Shown: positions 35,916 to 43,989 of the stretch, in pieces
How positions within the stretch are numbered: the stretch's first letter is position 1
Layout: each line of letters begins with the position of its first letter
DNA from: Thalassospira sp. MCCC 1A01148
GTDB lineage: Bacteria; Pseudomonadota; Alphaproteobacteria; Rhodospirillales; Thalassospiraceae
DNA: 64,000 nucleotides
Direction of reading: 5' to 3'
Assembly (NCBI RefSeq): GCF_001613795.1
Contig: NZ_LPVZ01000002.1
Coordinates: 1 to 64,000, forward strand
Position numbers and translations under genes: made by a program
Notes under the pieces: generated by a model
Seen by the model: the letters and a program-made list of their open reading frames with translations, nothing else
Told to the model about the DNA's origin: nothing
Database searches by the model: none

Positions 35916-36767
35916 ATGACTTTTATCGGAAAATCATTTGGCGTGGCTGCCATCATGGCGACCAGTGCGCTTTTCGCGTTTGGCGCACAGGCAGAGTCCG
36001 AGCAGAATGACGGCCTGAATGGCACACTGTGGTTGCAGACCTCGGTCGAATACAAAACGACTGCCATGTCGGTCTATGCTGGCGCGACCCGCTTGCTGGA
36101 CGCCGCCATTGGCGATCACAACTGGACCGCCGCACTTGAGCAGGACGGCAATTATTCGACCAAGCCGCCGGCGGTGATCCTTGATGTTGATGAAACCGTT
36201 CTTGATAACTCCGCCTATCAGGCATGGGTTGTTGCCGAGAAAACCCATTACAGCTCCAAAACCTGGGCGGCATTCGTGCATGACATGATTTCCACCCCGA
36301 CGCCGGGCGCACTGGAATTCACCAAGGCGGCAGCGGCGCGTGGTGTTGAAGTCTTCTATGTTTCGAACCGCAAGGCACCGGAAGAAGATCCGACCATCGA
36401 AAACCTCAAGAAATTCGGTTTCCCCTATGCGGATGAAAAACACGTCATGCTGCGGGGCGAGGTCGAAGAATGGGGCTCGAACAAAACGCCGCGCCGTGCG
36501 GCTGTGACCGAAGATTACCGTGTCATCATGCAGTTTGGTGACAACTTCGGCGATTTCACCGACGAAATCGACGGCTCGATTATCGAGCGTCTCGAAGTCA
36601 TGGAAAAATACGGCAACTACTGGGGTGAACGCTGGTTCATGCTCCCGAACCCGAGCTACGGTTCCTGGGAATCCGCGGCCTTCGGTGGCGACTGGGGCAA
36701 GTCCGGCGACGAACGCCGTCAGGACAAGATCAACGCCATGACCCCATGGGCTGGTCCGGCTGAATAA
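35916..36767 (+). CDS. Secreted acid phosphatase, e(P4)/HAD class
   Basis: A 283-residue exported phosphatase of the 5'-nucleotidase e(P4) (acid phosphatase B-like) family. A Sec signal peptide covers residues 1-26 (AALFAFGAQAES) and lacks a lipobox cysteine, so unlike e(P4) of Haemophilus it is not a lipoprotein. HAD motif I is VILDVDETVLDNSAYQ (D90, D92), and motif II is VEVFYVSNRK. GDNFGDFTD gives motif IV. GGGAG precedes the ATG. The upstream open frame from 35811 lacks a signal start and is rejected. Confidence 0.9.
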   Translation: MTFIGKSFGVAAIMATSALFAFGAQAESEQNDGLNGTLWLQTSVEYKTTAMSVYAGATRLLDAAIGDHNWTAALEQDGNYSTKPPAVILDVDETVLDNSAYQAWVVAEKTHYSSKTWAAFVHDMISTPTPGALEFTKAAAARGVEVFYVSNRKAPEEDPTIENLKKFGFPYADEKHVMLRGEVEEWGSNKTPRRAAVTEDYRVIMQFGDNFGDFTDEIDGSIIERLEVMEKYGNYWGERWFMLPNPSYGSWESAAFGGDWGKSGDERRQDKINAMTPWAGPAE

Positions 36768-36792
36768 GCTTTGCGCATATCGCAATTGCTTT

Positions 36793-36825
36793 AAGGGCGT
36801 CCCATTACGGGGCGCCCTTTTTTTG
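36793..36825 (+). terminator. Terminator between acid phosphatase and DUF4336 genes
   Basis: AAGGGCGTCCC pairs with GGGGCGCCCTT (one G-T pair) around ATTAC, followed by TTTTTTT. It serves the plus-strand gene and lies between convergent genes. Confidence 0.9.
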
Positions 36826-36829
36826 CGAA

Positions 36830-37579
36830 CTATTTCAAAACCCAGGAAAAGGCGCGCCTGAGCTCCGCCACACAGTTCTTGTCATAGCAACGCCCATGCG
36901 CCAGCACCACATAGTCGGGTGCCCAGTCAATCATGGTTTCAATTGCCTTGCGCACCCCATCCTTGTATCCGGCAAAGGTCAGGCGCATGTCGCGCGGCAT
37001 GCTGCCATGCGGGTCCATGGTGCCAAGTAACCTGACCATAAACCGCCAGATCGGGTTTTTGATTTTGTCGGCTTCGAAGTTCTCGATCAGGTCGGTCAGG
37101 ATCAGCGTTTTGGATGCGTCATGGAAAAACACCGCCTCATTGAGGTAACTGCCCCGCACCAACACCTGCCTGATTTCATTGGCCCATTCCGGTTCCGGCG
37201 TATCGGCAAGCTCCGCATCAAAATCAACCGAAATGCCAACCGATTTGGCCCGCTTGATCACACCGGGCGCACAGAACGCCTTTGCATCCGGATAAGCCTT
37301 TTGCCAGTCGGGTACACCGGCATAATGGATGGTATTGGATGCAATCAGATAAGAAACCTCGCCCAGTGCGTCGACCTTGGTCCGAAGCGTTTCATTCAGG
37401 CGGATCGGCGAATGGACAAACAGTTTGCCGCTTTTAAGGCGGATGATCGTCATTCGGGTCGGGAAGGGCAGTTTAAGCCCGGCATATTGAAACCCGATCA
37501 CCGGGCCATCAACAATCCAGACGTCCGGTGCAATCTGTTTGGGCGTATCAAGGGGCGCATAGGTCTCGACAGAGAACAT
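36830..37579 (-). CDS. DUF4336 family protein (metallo-hydrolase-like)
   Basis: A 249-residue protein similar to DUF4336, which resembles metallo-beta-lactamase-fold proteins. Visible parts are QIAPDVWIVDGPVIGFQYAGLKLPFPTRMTIIRL, SNTIHYAGVPDWQKAYPDAK and LILTDLIENFE, plus a C-terminal YVVLAHGRCYDKN with a histidine that could bind metal. The usual HxHxDH motif is not intact, so activity is uncertain. I chose the ATG at 37579 (MFSVETYAPL, with GGAAGA before it); the ATG at 37594 is the alternative. It follows the flavoprotein gene by 64 bases. Confidence 0.75.
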   Translation of the reverse strand: MFSVETYAPLDTPKQIAPDVWIVDGPVIGFQYAGLKLPFPTRMTIIRLKSGKLFVHSPIRLNETLRTKVDALGEVSYLIASNTIHYAGVPDWQKAYPDAKAFCAPGVIKRAKSVGISVDFDAELADTPEPEWANEIRQVLVRGSYLNEAVFFHDASKTLILTDLIENFEADKIKNPIWRFMVRLLGTMDPHGSMPRDMRLTFAGYKDGVRKAIETMIDWAPDYVVLAHGRCYDKNCVAELRRAFSWVLK

Positions 37580-37643
37580 GGGGCGGTCTTCCATCTTACG
37601 TTTGTGGTGGCACAGGGCAACGCGATGCCGACGACAGAGACGA

Positions 37644-39056
37644 TTATACAACCTTGCCCGGATTAAGCCTGCCATCCGGATCAATTGCCACCTTGATCGC
37701 ACGCAGCAGTTTCAGCTTTTCCACACTGGCATAATGCGCCAGTTCATCGCGTTTAAGCTGCCCGATGCCGTGTTCGGCACTGATCGACCCGCCAAGATCG
37801 ACAACAATGTCGTGAATGACACTGTTCAGGCTTTCCCACTGCGCAAGATAGGCTTGCTTGTCCATGGTCGCGGGCTGGGTGAAGTTGAAATGGATATTGC
37901 CATCACCCACATGGCCAAACGGGCAGGGGCGAATGCCGGGTATCAGCGCATCAGCACTCGCCATGCCGCGCTTGATAAGTTCGGCAACCTTTGAAACCGG
38001 CACCGATACATCATGCTTGATCGATCCGCCTTCATATCCTTGTGCTTCCGGGATGCCTTCGCGGATCGCCCACAGGTTTTTGCGCTGTGCCTCTGACTGG
38101 GCTAGGGTGGCATCAACGGCAAGCCCGATCTCAACCGCCTGACCCAACAGATCGACCAGAAGTGTTTCCAGATCATCATTCGGGCGCGACGATGTCAGCT
38201 CAATCAACACATGCCACGGCGTTTTGGTTGCAAGCGGGCGCGTCAGGTTCGGCAGATACGTGACAGACAGATCATGGGCGAAATTGCTGATCAGCTCGAA
38301 GGCGGCAATGCCATCGCCGGTATGACGGCGCGCGAGTGCAAGAAGATCAATCGCGCATTCCGGCGACGGCACGGCAATCCAGGCGGTGGCGGTGTGTTTG
38401 GGCTGGGCAAAAAGCTTCAGCGTCGCCTTTGTAATGATGCCAAGTGTGCCTTCCGCGCCGATAAACAGATCGCGCAGGTCATAGCCGGTATTGTCCTTGC
38501 GAAGTTTGGACAAGCCATTCCACACCGTGCCATCGGGCAATACGACCTCAAGCCCAAGACAAAGATCACGCGCATTGCCATAACGAATAACGTTCAGGCC
38601 CCCGGCATTGGTCGCAAGGTTGCCACCAATCTGGCATGTGCCCTCAGCACCCAGTGATAGCGGGAAAAGTAAATCCTGCTTTTCGGCCGCTTCCTGAATG
38701 TTTTGCAGGATTGCACCGGCGTCAACGGTGGCTGTGAAATCACGGCCGTCAATCTCGATCACGCGGTTCATGCGCTTGAGATTGATCAGGACCTGTTTGT
38801 CACTGGCAACCGCCCCGCCGCACCGCCCGGTATTGCCACCCTGGGGCACAATCGCGATGTCATGTGCGGCACAGATGGCGACTGCCTTGGCGACTTCCTC
38901 GGTGCTGGCCGGAAACAGGATGATTTCGGCATGGCCTTCAAACTTGCCGCGCGCCTCTGCGTTGTGGGCGGCCAGCACATCGCTTTCCATGCTGAAACCT
39001 TTGGGGCCCAGCAGGTCTTTTAGTTCTGTGAGTGCGGCTTCTGGCAGGAACGACAT
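37644..39056 (-). CDS. FAD-linked D-2-hydroxyacid dehydrogenase family protein
   Basis: A 470-residue flavoprotein of the vanillyl-alcohol-oxidase fold, in the D-lactate / D-2-hydroxyglutarate dehydrogenase group. The FAD domain carries IVPQGGNTGRCGGAV and SLGAEGTCQIGGNLATNAGGLNVIRYGNARD. The substrate domain has the histidine pair PFGHVGDGNIHFNF and the terminal SAEHGIGQLKRDEL. Electrons probably pass to quinone or ETF. It lies 12 bases after Sua5/TsaC on the same strand and is followed by DUF4336, so the three may be one operon. Confidence 0.9.
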   Translation of the reverse strand: MSFLPEAALTELKDLLGPKGFSMESDVLAAHNAEARGKFEGHAEIILFPASTEEVAKAVAICAAHDIAIVPQGGNTGRCGGAVASDKQVLINLKRMNRVIEIDGRDFTATVDAGAILQNIQEAAEKQDLLFPLSLGAEGTCQIGGNLATNAGGLNVIRYGNARDLCLGLEVVLPDGTVWNGLSKLRKDNTGYDLRDLFIGAEGTLGIITKATLKLFAQPKHTATAWIAVPSPECAIDLLALARRHTGDGIAAFELISNFAHDLSVTYLPNLTRPLATKTPWHVLIELTSSRPNDDLETLLVDLLGQAVEIGLAVDATLAQSEAQRKNLWAIREGIPEAQGYEGGSIKHDVSVPVSKVAELIKRGMASADALIPGIRPCPFGHVGDGNIHFNFTQPATMDKQAYLAQWESLNSVIHDIVVDLGGSISAEHGIGQLKRDELAHYASVEKLKLLRAIKVAIDPDGRLNPGKVV

Positions 39057-39068
39057 GGTGTTGTTCCC

Positions 39069-40064
39069 TTACTTGGCATCATGGCGCGCGCGCGGGGCGC
39101 TCGCGCGTTTCAGGCGGTCATTGATCGCAATGCCCAATCCTTTATCCGGGATTGGTGCAATCGCGATGCCGGCAAAGTGGCTTTGATCGGCTTCATGCAG
39201 CTTGGCAAAAAGATTGGCGGCGGCCTCGATATCATCGCCGGTTCTTGATAGCCACAAGACCGCATCAAATCCCTTGGTGTTGCAATCGCCAAAGCCAAGC
39301 AGGACCTCATGACCATGTTTGGCCGGATCAGCGGTGGTGGCCTCAAGGCGCACCGGCAGACCCGGCGCATAATGGCTGGTCAGCATGCCGGGGCTTTTGG
39401 GGGCGGTATCATCGCTTTCCGCCATGATGACTTCGGTGCCGAGCAGTTTGGATACCTGATCGGCCGTCACTCCGCCGGGGCGCAGCATCACCACCCGATC
39501 CGTGGTCAGGTCAATCACCGTGCTTTCAAGCCCGACACCGCACGGACCGCCATCCAGGATCATGCCAATCGCATCGCCAAGCGACCCGGCCACATGGCCC
39601 GCCGTGGTCGGGCTGATCTTGCCAGACCGGTTGGCTGACGGGGCGGCAACCGGGCGACCAACCGCACGCAACAGCTCACGCGCCATCGGATGGGCCGGAA
39701 CGCGCACTGCAATGCTGGGCAGGCCCGCGGTTACCAGATCGCAAACATCGCTATCGGCTTTGCGCGGCAGAACCAGTGTCAGGGCACCGGGCCAAAACGC
39801 CTCGGCCAGTTTATCGGCGCGCGCATCAAATTTGGCGTGCTTGGCCGCAGAATCACGATCGGGAAAATGGCTGATCAGCGGATTGAAGCTTGGCCGTTTC
39901 TTGGCGGCATAAATCCCCGCCACCGCATCGGCATTGGTTGCATCGGCACCCAGCCCATAAACCGTCTCGGTCGGAAAGGCCACCAGTTCACCCGCGCGCA
40001 GCTTCGCTGCCGCCTGACTAAGGGCACCTTCGGAATAGGGTCGAATGGTAAGGGCTGGCGACAT
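39069..40064 (-). CDS. L-threonylcarbamoyladenylate synthase (Sua5 type)
   Basis: This enzyme makes threonylcarbamoyl-AMP from threonine, bicarbonate and ATP, the first step of t6A formation in tRNA. The 331-residue product has the YrdC core (GELVAFPTETVYGLGADATN and KKRPSFNPLISH) at residues 25-65, RVPAHPMARELL and APSANRSGKISPTTA. It also has the C-terminal Sua5 domain joined by TSHYAPGLPVRLE. The extra domain makes it the long Sua5 form rather than the short TsaC. A promoter is proposed 270-300 bases upstream. Confidence 0.94.
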   Translation of the reverse strand: MSPALTIRPYSEGALSQAAAKLRAGELVAFPTETVYGLGADATNADAVAGIYAAKKRPSFNPLISHFPDRDSAAKHAKFDARADKLAEAFWPGALTLVLPRKADSDVCDLVTAGLPSIAVRVPAHPMARELLRAVGRPVAAPSANRSGKISPTTAGHVAGSLGDAIGMILDGGPCGVGLESTVIDLTTDRVVMLRPGGVTADQVSKLLGTEVIMAESDDTAPKSPGMLTSHYAPGLPVRLEATTADPAKHGHEVLLGFGDCNTKGFDAVLWLSRTGDDIEAAANLFAKLHEADQSHFAGIAIAPIPDKGLGIAINDRLKRASAPRARHDAK

Positions 40065-40204
40065 GCAACAATCTCTGAAAACACAAGCTAGTCAAATACC
40101 TAACTATGATGCTGTGCCATGACAAGGACGATCACGCGCAAAGCCCGCAATCAAAGGTGAAAAACCAACAATGATCTGGTGAAAAATATGGCCCAAACAG
40201 CGCA

Positions 40205-40228
40205 GAGCCGCCATGAAAATGGCGGCTC
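40205..40228 (-). other. Perfect 10-bp hairpin in the Sua5 leader
   Basis: GAGCCGCCAT pairs with ATGGCGGCTC around GAAA on the plus strand (TTTC on the minus strand). No T-run follows on the minus strand (TGCGCTGTTTGG), so it is not a clear terminator. Confidence 0.55.
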
Positions 40229-40244
40229 CAATTTACGCTCTAGC

Positions 40245-40273
40245 CCGGTTTCGCCCCGCGGTGGTGAAACTGG
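40245..40273 (-). other. Second hairpin in the Sua5 leader
   Basis: CCGGTTTCGCC pairs with GGTGAAACTGG over 11 positions, with two pairs being wobble or mismatch depending on the strand read, around a 7-base loop. It lies 16 bases from the first hairpin. Confidence 0.45.
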
Positions 40274-40335
40274 ACCGCGTCGCCGTGATTCCGGCGGCTA
40301 TTTACGTCACCTACACTCTGTGTGGCGATAAGGAA

Positions 40336-40364
40336 TTGATAGCGCAAAACCTGCTGAAAGTCAA
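40336..40364 (-). promoter_or_regulatory. Candidate sigma-70 promoter upstream of Sua5
   Basis: On the minus strand TTGACT (40359-40364) and TATCAA (40336-40341) are 17 bases apart, an optimal spacing with five-of-six and four-of-six consensus bases. Transcription would start near 40329, giving a leader of about 265 bases that contains both hairpins. Confidence 0.45.
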
Positions 40365-40491
40365 CAAATCTGCGGGGTGGAGCAGTTTCAAGCTTTCCCG
40401 AAAAATGCCGATTTGATCACTGTTGCAATGCGGGATCGGCAAGCTGCTGATGCGGCTTTGAAATTTGCTTTTGATCCCGCTTTGCGAAGGA

Positions 40492-41310
40492 TCAGTTCTC
40501 GTATTTGACCGGCACAGACGGGCTGCGCGCGATGAAGAACGGGTTGCGGAAATCGGCCTTGCCATAAACGAATCCTGATCCGTCCATATTTTCAACCACA
40601 CCGCCGGCAGCAAGCAGAACCGCATGACCCGCACCAATATCCCATTCCATGGTCGGGCCAAGGCGGGGATAAAGGTCTGCTTCACCGGCGGCCACCAGAC
40701 ACAGCTTGAGCGAGCTTCCCGCCGGGCGCAGTTCCTTGACCGCAAGATCCCCCAGAAAGGCTTTCATCGCTTCCGGATCGCCGTGTGATCGCGATCCGAC
40801 CACGACAACACCGTCTTCGGGCATTTCGCGGACCGAAATGGCGGTGGTTTTGGGTTCCATAACATCGCCCTCGATCAGCTTGGCACCATCGGGGCCACCA
40901 TAATAAAGCTTGTCGATGGCCGGGGCATAAACCACGCCCAGAACCGGCTTTCCTTTGGCAATCAGGGCCACATTGACCGTGAACTCGCCATTGCGCTTGA
41001 TAAACTCCTTGGTGCCGTCAAGCGGATCAACCAGCCAGAAGAAATCGGTTTCGCCATTCACATCGGGCACATCGCCCTTGGCGGCACTTTCCTCGGACAC
41101 GATTTTAACATCGGGGGTGAGCGCGCGAAGACCTGGCAGGATCACGGCCTCTGCCGCGTCATCGGCCTCGGTCACCGGGCTGGCATCATCCTTGGAACGC
41201 ACGTCGAAATCGGTCTGATAGATTTCCATCATCGCAGCACCCGCCTTGCGGGCGATTTCAATCAGTCCGTTTTCAAGGGCATCGGCATCGGCGGGCAGGG
41301 CAACGGTCAT
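40492..41310 (-). CDS. cysQ: 3'(2'),5'-bisphosphate nucleotidase
   Basis: CysQ removes the 3'-phosphate from PAP/PAPS and so controls sulfate assimilation and PAP toxicity. The 272-residue product has the inositol-monophosphatase metal site FFWLVDPLDGTKEFIKRNGEF near residue 90, VSEESA upstream of it and the second motif WDIGAGHAVLLAAGG near the C-terminus. Length is typical. It lies 102 bases after the DUF2750 gene on the same strand. Confidence 0.95.
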   Translation of the reverse strand: MTVALPADADALENGLIEIARKAGAAMMEIYQTDFDVRSKDDASPVTEADDAAEAVILPGLRALTPDVKIVSEESAAKGDVPDVNGETDFFWLVDPLDGTKEFIKRNGEFTVNVALIAKGKPVLGVVYAPAIDKLYYGGPDGAKLIEGDVMEPKTTAISVREMPEDGVVVVGSRSHGDPEAMKAFLGDLAVKELRPAGSSLKLCLVAAGEADLYPRLGPTMEWDIGAGHAVLLAAGGVVENMDGSGFVYGKADFRNPFFIARSPSVPVKYEN

Positions 41311-41412
41311 GGCACTCTCGTTTGTCAGGGAGATTGAACTATCCCACGGGAATAGGGAATTTTGCCCACAAGGTCCAGTGTGGCTTTGCCAGGTTGTCAG
41401 ATTGTCGGGTTT

Positions 41413-41808
41413 TCAGCTTTGGGTGCCAAACCGTTCCGCCATGACATCCTTAAGGGCCGCCATCAGATCATTGCTTACCTGATCAAGGCTGACGACGATG
41501 GCCGGTTTGGCCGGGGTCGGGCAGATGCCCGCCATGATGTCTTCGGCCCGCCATTGCACCATCAGGCTTTCCATCAGCTCAACCAGCGTGATCGCGGTGG
41601 GCACATGCGTGCTTTGAATGCTGGCCTCAAAGCTTTCGGCCTCGTCGCGCATGGCAAAGATCGGGCAGTATTTCTGGCCACTCTCGGTCGTTTGCAGCAA
41701 CCAGCCATTATGGTAAAGCGCCCAGACACCTTCCCATTCCGCAACCTCGCGGATGAAATCGGCGTAGCGCGTATCATCTTGCCCGGTGTCGGGGGTGCTG
41801 CTTGCCAT
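41413..41808 (-). CDS. DUF2750-like protein
   Basis: A 131-residue soluble protein. The pattern RYADFIREVAEWEGVWALYHNGWLLQTTESGQKYCPIFAMRDEAESFEAS, then TAITLVELMESLMVQWRAEDIMAGICPTPAKPAIVVSLDQV, fits DUF2750, whose members show 'VWgL...dGWa.....g....P.W....yA'. Function is unknown. Its start lies only 5 bases from the stop of the Memo-AMMECR1 gene on the same strand, so it is likely in that operon, which makes it a candidate accessory of that system. Confidence 0.72.
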   Translation of the reverse strand: MASSTPDTGQDDTRYADFIREVAEWEGVWALYHNGWLLQTTESGQKYCPIFAMRDEAESFEASIQSTHVPTAITLVELMESLMVQWRAEDIMAGICPTPAKPAIVVSLDQVSNDLMAALKDVMAERFGTQS

Positions 41809-41813
41809 AATCT

Positions 41814-43283
41814 TTAATCCTGCTGGTCCCAGAAACCGCTGGGGCGGATATTACTTGATGAAATCCCGCGGGTGATAAACCGCTCTGCGCGCATATTGGG
41901 TGACCAGTGATCCATCGCAAGCCCCGCCTTGCGCTTAAGATGGGCGAGAAAATCCTTTGGATCGGGCAACTGATCCCAAACTTGGGGCAGGAACAAGCCC
42001 CGCCGGTTGCCGTCCGAAAGAATAATCCCGTCCTCAAACGGGGTCAGTTTGGAAATAAAATCGGCTTCATCGGCAAAGCCAAACGGGTGGGGTGGCGACA
42101 GGACCGATATCGAAAGCTCCAGATCATCGCCAATCTCCGCCCGCGATAACCCGGCAAAGCGCGGATCGCGAAAGGCGGCCTTGAATGCATTCTCGCACAG
42201 ATCGGTGGCAAGTGGTGCATGCGAAATGATCGACCCGATACAACCCCGCAATTGCCCGGCTTTCTTTAGCGTCACAAAACATGCACCCGGTGCCGCAAGT
42301 GCCGGACCAACCTCATTGGCCGAGACCTGCAACGGTGCCCCGGTCTCCATCCCGTGCAGGATTGATTGCCGACACAGATCCAGCATCGCAGGACCATGCG
42401 TCCTGATCAGGGTCTCGGTCGTCTTGGTGAAGTCGTCTTCGCCGTCACCGCCCATACCCGATGCCTTTCCGTCATAAACCGCCCAGGCGCCATAGCCGAC
42501 CACGCGCGATTTATCGCCCGTCACATCGCCGGAATTGCGCATGCCAAGGGTCTTGATCTTCATACCGCGATTGCGTGCGGCCATCAGCATCCCGGCCACC
42601 GGCAACGCGCCACAGGCATCGTTTGTATCAATATTCTCGGCATCGAAGTTCTCGATCATCGCGCGGGTGCGGTTATCCATCTTTTTCGCAGTGTCATAAT
42701 CATGGAAATGCGACAGATCCGATGAAATCACGATCAGGGTTTCCGGCCCGCCCCAAAGCTTCTCGATCACCTCATGCACCTGACGCGGGCTGCATCGGCT
42801 GACCAGAAGCGGCACAATGCCGATATCAGCATCCTCGCCAAACAGGCGCTGGATAAACGGCAATTCGATCTCAAGCCCGTGCTCAAGCGTGTGTGCGTCG
42901 TCCAGCATCTGAACATGCGGCAACGCCAATGCCTTTTGCAGTGCTGGCAGGTCACAGCGCATATTGCCAAGCGGGGTGGCAAACTGATCGGCGCGCGCCA
43001 GCGCAATTCCCTGAAACGCCATGCGATGCGCAGGGCCAATGATCACAATGCGTTTGATGGTGTCCTTCAACGCCCGAACGGTGGCAAAGCCAAGGGCGGC
43101 CAGACTGCCCGAAAACATCAAACCCGCATGCGGCACAATGATCGCCTTGGGCGTGGCCGTTTCTTGCTGCGCGACGCCCGATTGCAAGGCCGCACCCATC
43201 AGTCCGTCAATCTCGCTACGCAAGAGATCGGCATCGGCCGGATAAAACGTCCCGGCAACAGCAGGCGGGCGGATGATGGTCAT
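41814..43283 (-). CDS. Memo-AMMECR1 fusion protein (AmmeMemoRadiSam proteins B and A)
   Basis: A 489-residue protein with two domains usually encoded apart. Residues 1-270 are a Memo domain, related to class III extradiol dioxygenases (LigB). H52 (VPHAGLMFSG), H86 (GPAHRMAF) and C224 (NDACGALPV) line up by eye with the iron-binding H49, H81 and C244 of human MEMO1; HTLEHGLEIELPF and SSDLSHF are also conserved. Residues about 295-480 are an AMMECR1 domain with the hallmark LRGCIGS at 345-351. The radical SAM partner is divergent, 706 bases away. The biochemical role of the system is unknown. Confidence 0.9.
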   Translation of the reverse strand: MTIIRPPAVAGTFYPADADLLRSEIDGLMGAALQSGVAQQETATPKAIIVPHAGLMFSGSLAALGFATVRALKDTIKRIVIIGPAHRMAFQGIALARADQFATPLGNMRCDLPALQKALALPHVQMLDDAHTLEHGLEIELPFIQRLFGEDADIGIVPLLVSRCSPRQVHEVIEKLWGGPETLIVISSDLSHFHDYDTAKKMDNRTRAMIENFDAENIDTNDACGALPVAGMLMAARNRGMKIKTLGMRNSGDVTGDKSRVVGYGAWAVYDGKASGMGGDGEDDFTKTTETLIRTHGPAMLDLCRQSILHGMETGAPLQVSANEVGPALAAPGACFVTLKKAGQLRGCIGSIISHAPLATDLCENAFKAAFRDPRFAGLSRAEIGDDLELSISVLSPPHPFGFADEADFISKLTPFEDGIILSDGNRRGLFLPQVWDQLPDPKDFLAHLKRKAGLAMDHWSPNMRAERFITRGISSSNIRPSGFWDQQD

Positions 43284-43383
43284 AATGTTTCCAATCGCAT
43301 GACTTCCTTTGAAAAAGATAGCGATCAGGACTAGATAAATAAAGTGCGTATACTCAAAGTTGAATTGACCTTGGAGGTGCCGG

Positions 43384-43920
43384 ATGTTGTCACTCAGAGA
43401 TCAAGCTATCAGTTTCTCTCGTTATATTCTCCCAAGGGAAGAGCGTTCTGATCAAAGTTTATGGAACGTACGGTTTCCCGTGATAAAAACACTCTCTCGT
43501 GTTGAGCCTGTGATGTATGAGAGACTGCATTTCTTTAGGAATTCGAAGAGCCGCAACGATGCATTGTCGCTGATTTTAATTACGGATTTGCTTTGGCAAC
43601 TATTGCGTGAAATTTCGGGTGTTAGTGGCAAGCAAAAACTCCCTAGTCCGGGTGATAAGTTCAATTGGGTTTATGAACTGCATTCAAATTTACGTCATCC
43701 TGAGCAGCTCTATCCAGACTTTGAATGGCTGTTTAATGATCCTTGGCCATTAAAAGAGGCCAATAAATTAATCGACGCGGCAGAAGCCATGGACGCTGTC
43801 TTGTCTGATATCACCGACGACTTTGATCTGGGTTCTGGTTTCATTGGTGAGATCGAAGAAAAACAAAAACTGGCGTCCGTTGCCGAGGCAAACTTCAAAG
43901 AGAACCGAAAGCTAAAATAG
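43384..43920 (+). CDS. Hypothetical protein, AT-rich gene inside the AmmeMemoRadiSam locus
   Basis: I do not recognise this 178-residue protein. It starts MLSLRDQAISFSRYILPREE behind a clear GGAGGT with good spacing, so it is likely translated. It is predicted soluble and mostly helical, with a tryptophan-rich middle (FNWVYELHSNL, PDFEWLFNDPWPLKEANK) and a Glu/Lys-rich end. Base use is much richer in A and T than its neighbours and uses codons such as TTA, AAA and ATA they avoid, a sign of transfer. It sits between the Memo-AMMECR1 gene and the radical SAM gene, parting a pair that normally stays together. Confidence 0.75.
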   Translation: MLSLRDQAISFSRYILPREERSDQSLWNVRFPVIKTLSRVEPVMYERLHFFRNSKSRNDALSLILITDLLWQLLREISGVSGKQKLPSPGDKFNWVYELHSNLRHPEQLYPDFEWLFNDPWPLKEANKLIDAAEAMDAVLSDITDDFDLGSGFIGEIEEKQKLASVAEANFKENRKLK

Positions 43921-43989
43921 TTTAGAATTCGAAAGATTATGTTTGATCGGCTGTCTTGATGCTAACTCCAGTCTCGTGATTGCAAGGTG

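Larger units (their letters stand above)
40065..40491. other. Gene-free structured region (427 bases)
   Basis: This gap between cysQ and Sua5 (both minus strand) has no convincing gene; a 67-codon frame at 40213-40416 lacks a ribosome site. It does contain two hairpins (40205-40228, 40245-40273), a good minus-strand promoter candidate (40336-40364) and a 15-base match to the start of bacterial initiator tRNA (40371-40386). It is best read as a long structured leader of the Sua5 gene or a small non-coding RNA. Confidence 0.5.

Noticed and set aside
40213..40416. 67-codon plus-strand frame in the Sua5 leader
   Set aside because: No ribosome site, no similarity, and it runs through the two hairpins.
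40371..40450. A functional tRNA gene
   Set aside because: Only the first 15 bases resemble tRNA; there is no anticodon arm, T loop or acceptor match.
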